Source of the DNA: Flectonema sp. DT1601
Lineage: Eukaryota; Euglenozoa; Diplonemea; Diplonemida; Diplonemidae
Assembly (NCBI GenBank): GCA_964019425.1
Contig: OZ025860.1
Location: forward strand, 372,001-436,000
DNA: 64,000 nucleotides
Reading direction: 5' to 3'
Shown here one piece after another: positions 19,952-31,793 of this stretch (positions within the stretch are counted from its first letter, which is position 1; every line of letters begins with the position of its first letter). The notes beneath the pieces are model-generated. The model had not been told where the DNA came from. It was given only the letters and a program-made list of their open reading frames with translations, and made no database searches. The position numbers and the translations under genes are program-made.

Positions 19952-21581
19952 TAAACAAACCTGAACAATAGCCTTGAGCATGCTGTAGGTTTCTTTCGGT
20001 GTTGCCTTCCCATAACTCATTTTAGTTACGACACGTTCAATGTCTGGTATCTGTGTTAGTATCTTCTTCTTAAATATCATTAAGTCATCTGACCTACTAC
20101 CTGATGCAATGTTCTCAACAGCGTCTTGTCTGAGATTAATTTCAGAAACGTTGAGAAGAGGTTGACTCATCCATTTTTTAAGCATCCGGGCTCCAAATCC
20201 GGTACAGCAATTATTAACAACCCAGTTCAGAGATCCACGAACACGGATTCCTATTTGTGTGTAAGTTAGCCAATTATTTTATTTACGATATGCTAAAAGT
20301 GATAAGTTCGGGTGCGTATTGTTTGCTTTGACGTAATTAATCAACAGAGCACGTGTTTTTAAAAACAAAGAAACAAGACATACCTGGCTTCTTATTGGAA
20401 CCTATGATTGAAAAAAGCTCCAAATTAGTAACAGTCGTTGAGGGTAACTTCATATAACCAGAACCAGAGAATTGTGAAAAAACAGATCCCGAGAGACCCT
20501 TCCGACGGGTTTTTAAAAATTCTTGTAATTTGAATAACTTCAAAAAATCGATAAGCACCCCCAGAACATCAACAATACGAGCTGGGAGTAAATTTATTTC
20601 ATTGAGAAGGGATGGGGTTGAAGTGAAGAATGACGAAACGAAGTCGCTTCGATTCTTAAAGTTCGATACCGGCCGCTCTTCGTATCTGACGGATCCGATC
20701 TTTAATTTCGCCCAATCTTCACAAACACCAGGATTGAGACCCAACTTTTCTAAACATTTCTTTGTGTGTGGTGATAGCTCATCACTGACAACTACTTCCG
20801 CAGGGTCAAAGTGAACAAGTCTGGTCATTAATTCTCTTCTAAGAGGACCGTCGTCAAAGGTATCCCATTGAAGTCCACCACCAGAAGCTAGACTAACACT
20901 TATGATATGAATTCTTACTTCTTCAGTTCGCTTCCTCATCGAAGGTGGTATCTCATCTTCAGTGAGGATTACTAAGTTGCTGCAGGAATCGTCTCCGATA
21001 TCTCCTTCGGCTGGTTTGTTTTGTTTATTGACTCTGCTTGTGATAATAATAATTGAGAATACAAAACACACCTGCATCCATAGTCACCATTGTCGATCTG
21101 GTGAATAATCCAACGATCTCTCTCTCAAATAGTTTTCCAGCTGCTTTTCCTGAGTCCTGACGAAGTGCTGTAGTTTCCGTTTGTGCCAAGTGAGCTACAC
21201 GAAAACCGTTATTAACGAGTCGTGCTGTGTGGGTGTCAACCATTCCAACAGGGAAGCTGGTAGTGCGATAGGTGGTACCATCACCTTGTCCAACCTGTTT
21301 TAAGATTTTGACAATTTTGAAGGGGTAAAAAAGAAAAAAAAAAAAAACAGAAAGTAAGGTGGTATTCATACCCGAAACCCAAGGATTTCACCAGCGATAT
21401 CAGCATCAAGACCAAATATACGATATCTGTAACCACAATGCATTAAAATAACCGTATCTGGTAGGTCTATTTTGTGTTTCATAAACTGAGAATCACCCGG
21501 TGTTCTCGGTGCTGGCCAACCCTCAAGGGTCTCGCCTTTCGTAATCTTCCCAGATGGGGCGTTGCTCTTCTTTCTTTTCAT
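18166..21581 (-). CDS. MSH3: DNA mismatch repair protein MSH3 (5 exons)
   Basis: MutS homologue, expected to pair with MSH2 and recognise insertion/deletion loops. Exons 21372-21581, 21072-21294, 20384-21010, 19961-20250 and 18166-19695 keep one frame and give 959 residues. Introns are 77, 61, 133 and 265 bp. The N-terminal mismatch-binding domain reads MHCGYRYRIFGLDADIAGEI and LRQDSGKAAGKLFEREIVG, the MSH3 rather than MSH2/MSH6 form. The ATPase has Walker A TGPNMGGKSSYLRQ (about residue 705) and Walker B LLVLDELGRGTSTFDG (about 785). The introns have A-rich acceptors (AAAACAG, AACCAG). The fourth intron carries a copy of repeat R1. The start MKRKKSNAP at 21581 was chosen because the region upstream is not conserved-looking. 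Confidence 0.93.
19751..19944 (+). repeat. dispersed repeat R1, copy a, inside MSH3 intron 4
   Basis: About 170 bp starting GAATTGGCTTTATC and ending GTTAAATGC followed by a run of about 26 A. It is nearly identical over long stretches to 59794-59962 (for example AGGTTTACGTGTGCTGCCC). It contains an invertible stem CACGAAACC..GGTTTACGTG. The A-tail is on the strand opposite to the host gene, giving a SINE-like look. No A-box or B-box was recognised. Confidence 0.75.
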
Positions 21582-22090
21582 TATTTTTTTTATGTAGAGC
21601 GCTTGATAGGAAATACAATGACAAGAACACAATAGCCTATCATCTGATACACAAAACCAGAAGGAACTCGCCCCTTCACCCGGAATCCCAGGGCCACCCG
21701 ACAATGAAAATAAAAAAGGCTGCAAAAAAAAAAAACGTCGAAGAAAAAAGACAAAATAAAAAACAAAAAGACCTTCAGCGGGAATACGGGTAGAACAATG
21801 AAAAGCTAACTAAAGAAAAATTATTAAAAAAATGGGGGGAAAAAAAAAAAATAAATATTTTTGTTGTTGTTTTCTTCAAGAACCCATATCCCAGTCCACA
21901 ACCCGCTTACCCGCAACTGTAATTTTGACGTGCAGCACACCACTTTTTTTTTTTTTTTTTTTGATTTTTTTTATATAAGGGGGCTTATTTTTTCCTCAAA
22001 GAACAAGGAAAGAAAACAGGGGAGAAATGTACTCTTTTCTTTCTAAAAAACCCTTCACACTAACAAAAAAAAGGTACCTTGTTAGGGTTC
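21582..22090. other. spacer between MSH3 and the LETM1-like gene
   Basis: 5' flank of MSH3 and 3' flank of the LETM1-like gene. A-run and T-run near 21840-21850 and 21944-21961. No further gene seen. Confidence 0.55.
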
Positions 22091-23549
22091 TTAGGCCTCC
22101 TTAGCGAGGAATTTGCTTCTGTCGGCCTTAAGAGCCTCCTCACGCTCCTGAAGAAGCTGGACGTGGGCGCGGACCTGTTTGTTTTATTTTGTTTTCTCTT
22201 TGTTCTATACAAGCAATGTTTACTAAAGAGCACGCACGTGTAAAAACAACTGGTAACAATACACACCTGCTCCTCAAGTGGTCCGTTCTCGAATTCAAGA
22301 CGACGAACGAAGGCGTCCTTTGCGTAGTCCCATGAGGTTGGGAAGGCATCGGTGTCAAGACTGTCAAGGGATGCGTCCAAATATCCAGGGTCCTTGAAGT
22401 GAGCAGTCTGGTACATAAGAACAACTCTGAGTGGAACGTGTTTTCCTTCTTCGTGGGCAGTAAGAGCAAACCAGTTGTTCAAACGCTCTAGGAGCTGGGA
22501 ACGGTTGAGTTCCTCCTCCCAACGAGCAATGTGTCTACGGTTACAGATTTTGTACAATTCAAAGTCACCGATGGACTCGACACCACTCTCCTGGATAAGA
22601 ACATCCTCCTGGTATAAGATTCTGTAATGTTCAACAAGACGACCGTTTAAGGCCTCAACGTTCATGAACTGAAATGGCTTTCCCAAGAAAGCAGCAGCCT
22701 CGAAGTGCTCTCTACCACGAAGCCAAGAGGTGCTGTCGCTGCTTACAAGAGGAATAGAGCAGGTCTTCATCTCATTAATGAAGTGACCCATCTCTCTAAT
22801 AGCCTTAGCGTCCTTAGTGGCAGTGAATCCGTCAGTGATGCTGTCGAAGGCTTCGTTGAATTTAGTTTCGTTGGAGATAAAGTATTCGAGGTACCTGTTT
22901 ACGATTTTAATTATCATTACTATCAAGACAAAATCAAAAGATTTCTATTGCAGAAAGATATAAATAACAAACCTCTGGTGAGTGTGGCCGCAAATTGGAG
23001 CGTGCTTGATAGCAGTTTCCTGATCCTTAACCTTTCCCCATGCTTTGTATGATTCTTCAGAACCTGAAAAGAAGCATCCCGGAAGTCTGTGGGTAGCGTT
23101 TGCCCAGATTGGAAGGGCAAGAAGTGGAAGTCCTCCAGTCAATAAGGTCCAGGCAACAGGTCCAACCATACGGTCAACATCCTGAGCAGTCTCAGCGTAG
23201 TGGGTGAAGTCTTCTCTCTTAATCTGTTTTATAATATTTAACAATCGTACAATCCCCTTACAACACTATCACACATGACTTTACTAACAACAACATACCT
23301 GAAGACCTGATATTGGAGTGGTTCCCTTAGACTCACATGGTAAGTGAGTCTGGTAGTAGTAACTGAAGGCAGAAGCGTTTTGGGTACCCTGTTTTAATTG
23401 TGGTTCATATGAAACAGTCTGATAACGATAAAACAATAACTACATACCTGGTTAAGGACCTTTTTGTACTGGGCACCAATGCTTCTGTACTTTCCGAAGT
23501 TGGAGGCGAATTTCGCCAATCCTCCCGGAACCTGAGCCAAGTTTGCCAT
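22091..23549 (-). CDS. LETM1-like mitochondrial inner-membrane protein (5 exons)
   Basis: Exons 23448-23549, 23299-23388, 22973-23223, 22267-22894 and 22091-22174 join cleanly to 384 residues. Introns are 59, 75, 78 and 92 bp, with GTATGT, GTTTGT or GTGTGT donors and AAACAG acceptors. Start MANLAQVPGGLAKFASN; end SKFLAKEA. A hydrophobic stretch (VAWTLLTGGLPLLALPIW, then LPGCFF) resembles the LETM1 membrane segment. LYKICNRRHIARWEEEL..RLNNWFAL resembles the LETM1 ribosome-binding/helix region. Euglenozoan ATP synthase carries an extra LETM1-like-sized subunit (ATPTB1), and this could be it, but that is a guess. Coding composition is G/C-rich like beta-tubulin, suggesting high expression. Confidence 0.65.
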
Positions 23550-24140
23550 GATAAACGATTTGTTTTTCCTAATCGGGGAGTTTTGAGAAAGAAATAAAAT
23601 AAAAAATAAAAAAAATACATAAATTCTTTTTTATTCACAATAAAGAAAATAAAACATTTTGATATTCCTCGAAAGCTCTTGTAACTTTCAAAGCAATTAC
23701 CTCACTAACAAATAAAACAACAGCAGTACTGCAAAATGATGACGTCTCGCAACAGTAATTGGGACAACACGGCAAATGTCACCTTTACAAAGGTAACGGA
23801 GAGCAGGGGGGGAAGACTGTTTGATTAGGTTCATACGAATATAAATCTCTGTATTGTATCAGAACTCAATAATAAAATTAAAAAACTCATGACACAGTGA
23901 CTAAAATGAGTAGAGCAGGGGAAAGAAATTTAAATGTGTAAAGAGTTCTTTATACTGGTTTCACACATCTCATTCAACAATTGAGCACAGCCTTTTTATT
24001 GGCTTGCGGAAGTGGAAAACTTATTTATTTTTATTCATCGAAGTCAGGGAAAGTCAAAACTTCTGGATAATTTGAGGATAGAGGCAAAAAAAATGAATGG
24101 GGGGGGGGAAAAAGGAAGGGGAAAAAAAAAAAAAAAAAAC

Positions 24141-24275
24141 CATTTCAGATGAAGCCTTATATTTTGTTGATAGTAAACAATAACACTGAACACACAGTGA
24201 AAAAATAGATAACATTTTGACATAATAAATAAACGACTCTTAATCTGAATAGTTTCTTCTCCGACTTTATCGGTG
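24141..24275 (+). repeat. dispersed repeat R2, copy A
   Basis: Left end CATTTCAGATGAAGCCTTATA and right end CTTAATCTGAATAGTTTC are imperfect inverted termini. The internal block AATAGATAACATTTT is shared with copy B (34641). The right flank TTCTTCTCCGACTTTATCGGTG is also shared, with a possible CCGA/TCGG stem. Confidence 0.7.
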
Positions 24276-24608
24276 AAAAAGAAACAAAAAAAAAAAAAAA
24301 AAAAAAAAAACTGTTGCAGAAATCTACAGACTACGTATATGACACAGATGGGAGGGAGAAGCGAGAAAAAATCTCATAGTTGCCTGGCCTTAACTGTGTC
24401 TAGTGAGATGAGTACTACACTCACAACAAGGCTTTTATTAAAGTCATAAACAAAACAAGTAAGCAGCATCCATACAAAAGAAGCTGAGTCGCTAATTCTC
24501 AGAAAAGAAAATCACGAAAAAAGAATAACACACTTTTTTTTTTTTTTTTTTTTTTTTTGATCACGAAAAATCACTTGTAAAAAAAAAAACAAGAAGAAAT
24601 GTGAAAAT

Positions 24609-24644
<36 letters not shown>

Positions 24645-26881
24645 ACAAAACGACAAAATCAAAAAAAAGAAACAACTACATTTATTAATAAGGAGAATAT
24701 TTCATTTACGAGAAATAGAAAACACGTAACTAAAGCAAACAAACAAGATACCATAAAAGCGAACAAACGAACAGGGTAAACTTAGTCCCGAAGACAGGTA
24801 CTTGCTGACCTAACAACGTGGCATTGCAACCCTGCTCAGTGCTCTCTAAAATCGTAATCACGAGGTGGGGACCACATGCTCCAAAATCACACAACAACAA
24901 TAATAAGCCAAAGATACGAAAACAACGGTGATGAAATAATAAGCCTTAAAAACAACTGAGAAATCGGAGAGGAAATCTTGTGAAACATTTAAATCTCACG
25001 CGATGCCAACCGCCTCCGCGGTGCTTGGGGATACGTAAGAGTTGGGTGGGGTTGAAATTGCCTAAACTACGTATCAAATAGTTATTTAACACCTGAATAT
25101 GAGTTGCAATCAAGGAGCTGAGAAGGGAGCGAAGATGTTTTGCTGACATCGCAGAAAGAGATTCATGAAAAAAAGAAAGAAAAAGTTACCAACTACCTCA
25201 ACACTTCGGGTCATTGCACCGTAAGAAGAAGCGTTGGCGCGGACAACAGCAGATCATAAATGTTCAAGGGAGGATATAAATAAAACAAAGAGGTCTTTAT
25301 GACCTTTTCACTAAAATGAAAAGTGAGAGAGACCACAGCCGCACGGCAGTAGGTAGAGAAGGACATTGTGTCTCTGATTCGGCTACTTGCCAGGGCTATT
25401 TAGTTATTTATTTATTTATTTATTTACGCAGATAACTGAAGAGGCTTTTGAAAGGAAGGATAGAAGGAAAAAAACATAAAATAAAAAAATAATAATAATA
25501 ATATATAAAACAAAAACAAAATGAAAGAATGACAGCGTAAGTGACAACACAACAACAGCAACAGCAGTAATACAAAAAATGATGGTTAATCATTTTTTTT
25601 CTTTTTTCCCCCTTATCTTCTTAGCAGAGAACAGGACAACACGTACCAAAAATACGTTACAGCATCAAAGCAACACACAATGGCGGGATGTCAGACTTTT
25701 TGATATTTTATATAAAAAAAAAATATAAAAAAAAAATTAAAAAAAAATTAAAAAAAAAACGTCAACCAAAAAATAATACAATTTTGCAAACAATTGCTAT
25801 ACTGACGTAAGAAAGAAGAGATAGGAAAAAATTTTGATATGTTTCTTTTTTTTTTGAGAGGAATGAGGGGAAAAAAGAGGAAAAAGTAGTAATTAATAAT
25901 AATAATAATAATAATAATAAATCGACCAACCACTTTTTTTTTTTACTTACGATTCTCCTTCACCAATATGTATTTATCAGAGCACATTTGTAAGGCTTCC
26001 TCAGGCGATCTAAGGGTCATATTACTTTACTTTATTAAGCACTATCGGTACAGATGTCTGGGAGGCATTTGGGTAAACTTAAAGAGAGCCATCGTAAGAG
26101 CAAAATACAATCGGAGGATTGAAAGTAGGAAGGGGTCATCACTAAGTGAGAGTGAGAAGGTAGACCGACAGTCACCAAAATTCTTTTTAATAAGTTTTTT
26201 TTTCTTTTCTTTCCCTCCTTCACGAAAATCGTATCGCAACAATAATACAGAAAGAAAAGAAAAAAAAAAAAAAGAATTAGTTTAAATTGGCTAAAGCAAC
26301 TTATTGGAATGTATATTCTGCTCCCAAAGGATTTTTTTTTTTACTCCCAAAGGATTTTCTTTTTTTTTTTTTTTTTTTTCGGAGTGCAAGAAAGAATGTA
26401 ACCAAACTACACAACCGTCCTCAACGTGTGTAAGTCGATTACATTACAACAGAAAAAATATCAATAAAAAGGGTAGTCAAACCACAGCCAAAACAGATTT
26501 TGGATTTTTAAAAAAAACTAAAGAGAGGAAAAAAAAAAAAAAGCGAAGCCGGATGACTACCGCACACCAATACAGAAGCACAGATAGGTAACAAGAAAAA
26601 GAATAAAACACGCGATAAGGGTCAATCATCCACGTGGAAGGTAAATTCGTTGTTAGGGGAGCAAATTTATCTTTGGTAGATGACCCTTAACAGAAATAAG
26701 AGGCTATGTATAAGTAACACACTACACGACAGCCTGTTGAAGTTATAATTATTGAAGTACACAAGGAATGTAGAGGCTTCTTGAACTTTTTCTTAGATAT
26801 CAATTGAATCAAATCAAAACACGTGGAAATGATACTTAAAAATTATTCCAATTAATTAGTTAGCAAGTCCATCAGACCACC

Positions 26882-26925
26882 GAGTGTCGGTTATGTAGAC
26901 ACTCAAAGAGTACCGGGTGGCTCTT
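26882..26925. repeat. two tandem small hairpins
   Basis: GAGTGTC (26882-26888) pairs with GACACTC (26898-26904), nine-base loop. AAGAG (26906-26910) pairs with CTCTT (26921-26925). The pair sits in a non-homopolymer island of the 4.1 kb spacer. It could be part of a small structured RNA, but nothing else supports that. Confidence 0.35.
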
Positions 26926-27661
26926 CTGAGAATTATTATATATATTTTTTATCAATGGGAAGTAAAAATTGGTGCCTCTCTCTTATTTTCTCAAATACTT
27001 TCATATACAAATTATTTTAGTCTGATAACAAAATTTCTTTTTTTTTTTTTCAGAATTTCCCTTTTTTTTCAAAAGAAAAACTATTTTACTACAGAAAAAA
27101 TCGTAATTAGTGTTGTATTATTTTTCTTTTTTTTTTTTTTGTTTGATAACCTTTTGTTGCCTACCCCACCCTATATTGCAACCAGGCTTGGCCGAACCCT
27201 ATTCTCGTTTTTAGCCAGTTTCAAGTTGCTATTAGTATCAAGTTACCGCCCCAAAAACCAGCACCAAAAGAGCCGACCATAATATCACACAAAATTTCAG
27301 ATTAAACGAATCCAGTGATACAGAGAAAAAGAAAAAAAAAATAAAAAAGAAGTTTAGTAAATAAAGTCAAAAAAAAAAAATATAAAACAGCTATAAATAA
27401 AAAAAAAAAAAAATAAAAAATGGCACAAAAAAGGCTGAGGTGATAGTTAGTTTCACAAAATGTATAAAAACCAGTAATAAAACAATAAGGCTAAAAACTT
27501 TTTGAGAATCATATATTATAGAAAAGGAACAAAATTTCAACTTTTTTTTTTTTTTTTCAAAAAAAAAAAAAAAAAAAAAAAAGGTAGTATTTGAAATGAA
27601 CAATATAATAAAAAGAAGAAAAAAAACAGATTCACCGATTCACTGATAGAACATAAAATCA

Positions 27662-28405
27662 CTATGGAAGTGTAGGTGAAGACGGTGATGATGTTTCCGG
27701 ATCCGGTCTCGCATGAGGAGGAACCTTCTGAAGAACACCATCACCAAATGACTCAACTCTATCAGAGAGAGACTGCTTACTGCGATGGACGTGAAGTTTG
27801 TTGCAAGTAGTTTTGCGACAACCACGAGAGGTATCAAAATTAGGACACCTTCTAACTAACTGAAGTGGAACTCTCCACTGAGATTGACATGTACGACATC
27901 GAAGTGTGACGGAACCCTTACGAGCTCTAACATTATCCCAATTATTGTGTTCACATGATCGATTAAGTGATTGAGAATCAACTGCATCGGTAGAAGTAAT
28001 CGTTTCTGTTACTGTCATTGGTGTCACTGAGCTGGTACTAACTTCAGCAACTCCACTTTGTTCTGATCTTGGTGTGCTTGCTAATGATTGAATCGCAGTT
28101 GGTGAAATCTTTCCAACGTCTTGAATCTTTCTGAGAACGGTATTCGCAGTTTTATGAATTACTTCTAACTGTTCTTTAACTAATGATGTGTCGTTGGGGT
28201 TTACTCTAACTGTCCTCACACTATCAATAATCGTATTCATGGAATCACAAACAAAAACCTCAACAGAGCTTGAACTCACCACACTCCGAGGTACTTCCAC
28301 TGCATAAGGATGATGCGTCATGACATTGCGACCTTCCTGTTGTTCAGTTTCTTTTGGAAAAGCTGGCTCATCTCCGTACTGAAACCAATCAGGGAGACCC
28401 TGCAT
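27662..28405 (-). CDS. CCCH zinc-finger protein (may be the 3' part of the next gene)
   Basis: A 247-residue frame starting MQGLPDWFQYGDEPAF. The C-terminal third has a Cys/His segment (SCEHNNWDNV..LRCRTCQSQWRVP) followed by CPNFDTSRGCRKTTCNKLHVHR, a C-x8-C-x4-C-x3-H-type CCCH finger of the kind found in RNA-binding proteins. The rest is Ser/Thr-rich. Directly upstream is CTTTTTTTTTTTCTGTTCAG, a strong trans-splice-like acceptor about 16 nt before the ATG, which supports a separate gene. The alternative is that ATATATGCAG is a cis acceptor joining the upstream gene, but I found no convincing phase-0 donor there. Confidence 0.65.
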   Translation of the reverse strand: MQGLPDWFQYGDEPAFPKETEQQEGRNVMTHHPYAVEVPRSVVSSSSVEVFVCDSMNTIIDSVRTVRVNPNDTSLVKEQLEVIHKTANTVLRKIQDVGKISPTAIQSLASTPRSEQSGVAEVSTSSVTPMTVTETITSTDAVDSQSLNRSCEHNNWDNVRARKGSVTLRCRTCQSQWRVPLQLVRRCPNFDTSRGCRKTTCNKLHVHRSKQSLSDRVESFGDGVLQKVPPHARPDPETSSPSSPTLP

Positions 28406-28579
28406 ATATAATGTAAAAATACTGAACAGAAAAAAAAAAAGATATACAATACAACAGAACATCAACACAATAATAGTTTGGTTGAGTGGGGGATACAGTG
28501 TTACAACAATATTGTGAATAAGCAATCTGGTGATGCTACGCTACACGAGATTAGTCTACAAACATCAAACAGGTTGATA

Positions 28580-29744
28580 TTATTGAAAGTTTTTACGAGA
28601 CCTATGTTGAGTCCAATTGGTGGATATTTTTCCAACGTCACCGTTTCCGAATCCAAATTGAGAAACGGTAATATTTTGATCAGTTGAGCTTTTCCATATT
28701 TTGTTTTTTGAAGGAATCGTTACAATGTAACCTTTAAAGGATTCATCTAATCGAGATGGCTCAAGAAGATGACAACGTCGACAGAGGGTTTGCATTCTCT
28801 CTGTTGGAGGTACTGCCCAGTGATATGATGTTTCTGGTGTCCATTTATCTGACGCCTCAATCAAAAATCTAAGAGGGGTCTGCCCCTTACCCAAAGTCTG
28901 AACAGCATCCATAGACTGTGATCGTATGCTATTATTTCCTTTAACATTTTCCAAACGATCTCTGCTGTGACCTCTCACAACTTCAAAGTTTGCACCGGAC
29001 TTTAAATCTGGTTTTACCTTACAACTAGTATTAAAAGCTGGTCCTTCATCAACACCATCTCTCAAACGGATCGCCCACTTTGCTGATTCTCGTTCCTGTT
29101 GTGTTCCTCGTCCTATTAGGTGGCGGCACTTATTTATACTGAATTCCTCGTCTGTGTGTGAAGTCTCTTTTTCTTTTTTTTGACTTCTCGGAGCACTACC
29201 AGTAGTACTGGTAATTGAGGGTCCTAAAATAGATTTAACGTAATCAGGGCTGATAACTTTTGATACTTTAGTCGGTGTTACTTTCTTGGGTGTGTTGAGT
29301 TCAGGTGGGGGGCTACCGCGGACTCGAACTGGAAGCGGAGGTGACGGCTCGTTGTGTTCAACAAGCGGATCGTAAGGGTGTTGATCTGGTGAAACTGATG
29401 AGGGTTCCTCGGGGGGCGTAGCAACCACCCGTTGAGGTGTTCCAGACTTTCTATTTCCTGGCATCGAGTTTCTGTTGTGTTCTCTCCACCGTGCCTGTTT
29501 TTTGTTTAGTTATTGTGTGTATTCTTTGATGTATCAAACACAGTCAATAAATACTTTACAGAAAATATCCACATACTGAATGCTGAGCACCCAATTCAAA
29601 AAACCCCCCTTTAACAGGTGACACATATGAAGGACTCTTACTTCGGAGGATCCCTTTTTTTATTATTTCTTCTCTTTCTCGGGCTTCAGATCCGAGGTGG
29701 GGCGGACGGCGCTGACCCAACCCATACAAGAATGGCTGCTGCAT
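28580..29744 (-). CDS. basic disordered protein with Cys pairs (2 exons), unknown function
   Basis: Exons 29577-29744 and 28580-29494 are joined by an 82-bp intron (donor GTATGTGG, acceptor AAAAAACAG) in phase 0, giving 360 residues. The start MQQPFLYGLGQRRPP follows a short upstream frame (MTTMYE) after a CTGTTTTACAG acceptor at about 29783. Residues 60-150 are Pro/Thr-rich (TPKKVTPTKVSK). Later there are isolated cysteines (NKCRHLIGRG) and a LCRRCHLLEP pair. It has no recognised domain. It is adjacent to, and may be spliced to, the CCCH protein at 27662-28405; then both would be one protein of about 600 residues. Confidence 0.55.
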
Positions 29745-30245
29745 AATTTCAAATAAAAATATCACTCGTACATGGTAGTCATCTGTAAAACAGTGGAATA
29801 AAAGTGATTAACGCAAGTAGACGAGTACAATGAATCCATTCTGGTATAAAATACATTACTGGAGAATGAATTAGGTTACCAACATAATAAACACATTCTC
29901 CTTTCAAATCAACACTTATAGTTATGAGCAGACAGCTAAGAGGAGGAGGCAAATACTTTTGTCCGCAAGCAGACCACTGCCACAGTGGTTATTGTAAGAC
30001 AGATTGAGGGCTAGGAAGAAAAAAAAGTTTGGTACTTTAGGAAACAAACAACTGATACGGAGTTAGATTTTTTTTTCTTTTTTTCCTCCTTTCCGTTTCA
30101 GGAAACAATACAACACAAATATAAATATAAATATAAATATGAAAGTAAAGTGTAAATGACTTTTTGAAATTCTCGTTCACACCCCAAAAAAAAAAAGCTA
30201 CGCAACATAAATATACCAAAGATTTGGCAGTGTAATTGACAACTG

Positions 30246-30283
<38 letters not shown>

Positions 30284-30309
30284 GCTAGGCGGTAAGAGCC
30301 TAAAAGTGA
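29745..30309. other. spacer with A-run and (AAATAT) repeat
   Basis: No full gene seen. AAATAT repeats at 30118-30139 and an A-run of about 33 at 30247-30279. On the minus strand that run is a T-run ending CAG, which may be an acceptor for an alternative last exon of the J-domain gene. Confidence 0.5.
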
Positions 30310-31793
30310 TTATAATGCGACGCCACCTCCAACAGTGTGCAGACCAAGTGAATGTAATAATCTCACCTGCTGTACTAGTCGAATTTTCTTTTGGAAGGCC
30401 GCTTCCAACATCTCCAGCTCCTGTTCAGGTAGTGATTGGATCTGTTGAGAGGTTGTGTTGTTTAATTAATTATTTCTCTCTATCTCTCAACCTTTTATTT
30501 TTTTACATAAAAATCTTAAAAAATAACAATATAAACCTCAGTATCAGTTGGCAACGTGTCAATCACAGAAACACTACTGCTAATGACTGTGGCGTCAGCT
30601 GTGAACGAATGCGTAGGTAGTGGTGGTGGAGGTGGTGATGGGGAAGAAGCAGGTGTTGATTTTCTCACCGTCTCAGCAGCAGGAGATTTAATCTTTGTCG
30701 TACTTTCGAACGAAAGGCTGACTGCAGAATTCGATGAAAAAGATGAGGTTGAGATTGGTGAAGAAGATCGAGAACAATTACTGCAACTGTTAGTATCATC
30801 CATGGTGTTGGTGGTGTTGGTGGTGTTGGTGGAGTTGGTGGAGTTGTTTTTTATTTTATCAGCGAAATCCATTTGTTCTTTCCTAAGAAGTTCCATAACA
30901 TGTTCTTCACGCAGTCGCTTTTCATCATCCTGCTGCTGTTGTTGCCGTGCTGTTCTCAGCGCCTCTTCTCGTAGTTCTTCTTCAGCCTGCTGTTTCGGTT
31001 GGTCGATAGAGTTTTGTGTATTTTCTTCTCTAAAAGTGTTATTCTTAACACCTGCTTTTGACCATCTTCGTTGATGCATTTGCCACAAGGTTTGAACTTG
31101 TTGTTGTAACACATGTTGTCGCTGTTCTTTAAACGATGCTGATGATGGTCTCGGAGATGGACCAGCTGCTGCTGCTTTCGCCATTTCCGACGCATTCTGA
31201 TGAGCAGCATATTGTGTTCTCCATCTGGAGAATTCCCGTGAGTTACGATCAGCTGTATTAGTTATGTTGTTAAATATCCTACAAGTGATAAAGTATTGAT
31301 ATATGTAAACAAATAGCATACCTTTACGGGCAGCATCAGCATCTCTCCTCATCATGTTAGAGATGTCCTGTTGATGTACAGTGTAAGAATATGATTGAGA
31401 ACATCGAGCAGTTGATGGTCGTGTATAACGTTGTTGATGTTGTTGACCAGCTGCACAGAAGGATCGACCAGCAGCTGCTGCAGGCGCAGAAGGTGGTCTG
31501 GTTCCAAGATTGCCCAGAACATTGTTGTATTCAGTTCTGCGATTTTCATCACTAAGCACCTGTTTGTTTGTTTTTTTCGTTTTGAAATATCAGGTAAGAG
31601 TTCCTGCCTCAGTTGGTTGTATCCAAAAATAAAAACATACTTGATAAGCAGCAGCAACCTGTTTAAATAATGTTTCTCCTCTTGGATTCTTGTCAGGATG
31701 ATTCTCTAACGCTCGTTGTCTAAAAGCTCTCCTCACATCCGTCATACTCGCAAGCCTATCAATCCCCAAAACTTCATAATGATCAAGAGTCAT
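30310..31793 (-). CDS. DnaJ (J-domain) protein with Gln-rich tail (at least 4 exons)
   Basis: Exons 31641-31793, 31322-31559, 30537-31252 and 30310-30441 keep frame; introns are 81, 69 and 95 bp. Exon 1 is a J-domain: MTLDHYEVLGIDR, RRAFRQRALENHPDKNP with the HPD motif that stimulates Hsp70, then FKQVAAAYQVLSDENRR across the first splice. The remainder is Gln/Ser/Thr-rich (QQQQDDEKRLREEHV, NSTNTTNTTN, PPPPPLP). The last exon is taken to read through IQSLPEQELEMLEAAFQKKI to a TAA at 30310-30312. A further splice after LVQQ at 30367, to the acceptor near 30243, is equally possible. Probably a co-chaperone of unknown client. The ATG follows a CTTCCACAG acceptor. Confidence 0.75.

Larger units (their letters stand above)
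23550..27661. other. 4.1 kb gene-poor spacer
   Basis: I see no convincing protein gene. The content is A/T homopolymers (for example 24536-24559 and 24610-24642), an (ATTT)n tract at about 25398-25424, an AAT repeat at 25895-25921 and repeat R2 copy A (24141-24275). Balanced-composition islands at 24780-25150 and 26600-26930 are of unknown nature. Two adjacent small hairpins lie at 26882-26925. It may contain a non-coding RNA locus or a strand-neutral domain inside the array. Confidence 0.6.

Noticed and set aside
30556-31074. 172-residue plus-strand frame
   Set aside because: Shadow of the Gln/Ser-rich exon of the J-domain gene; Cys/Ser runs mirror CAG/CTG repeats on the other strand.
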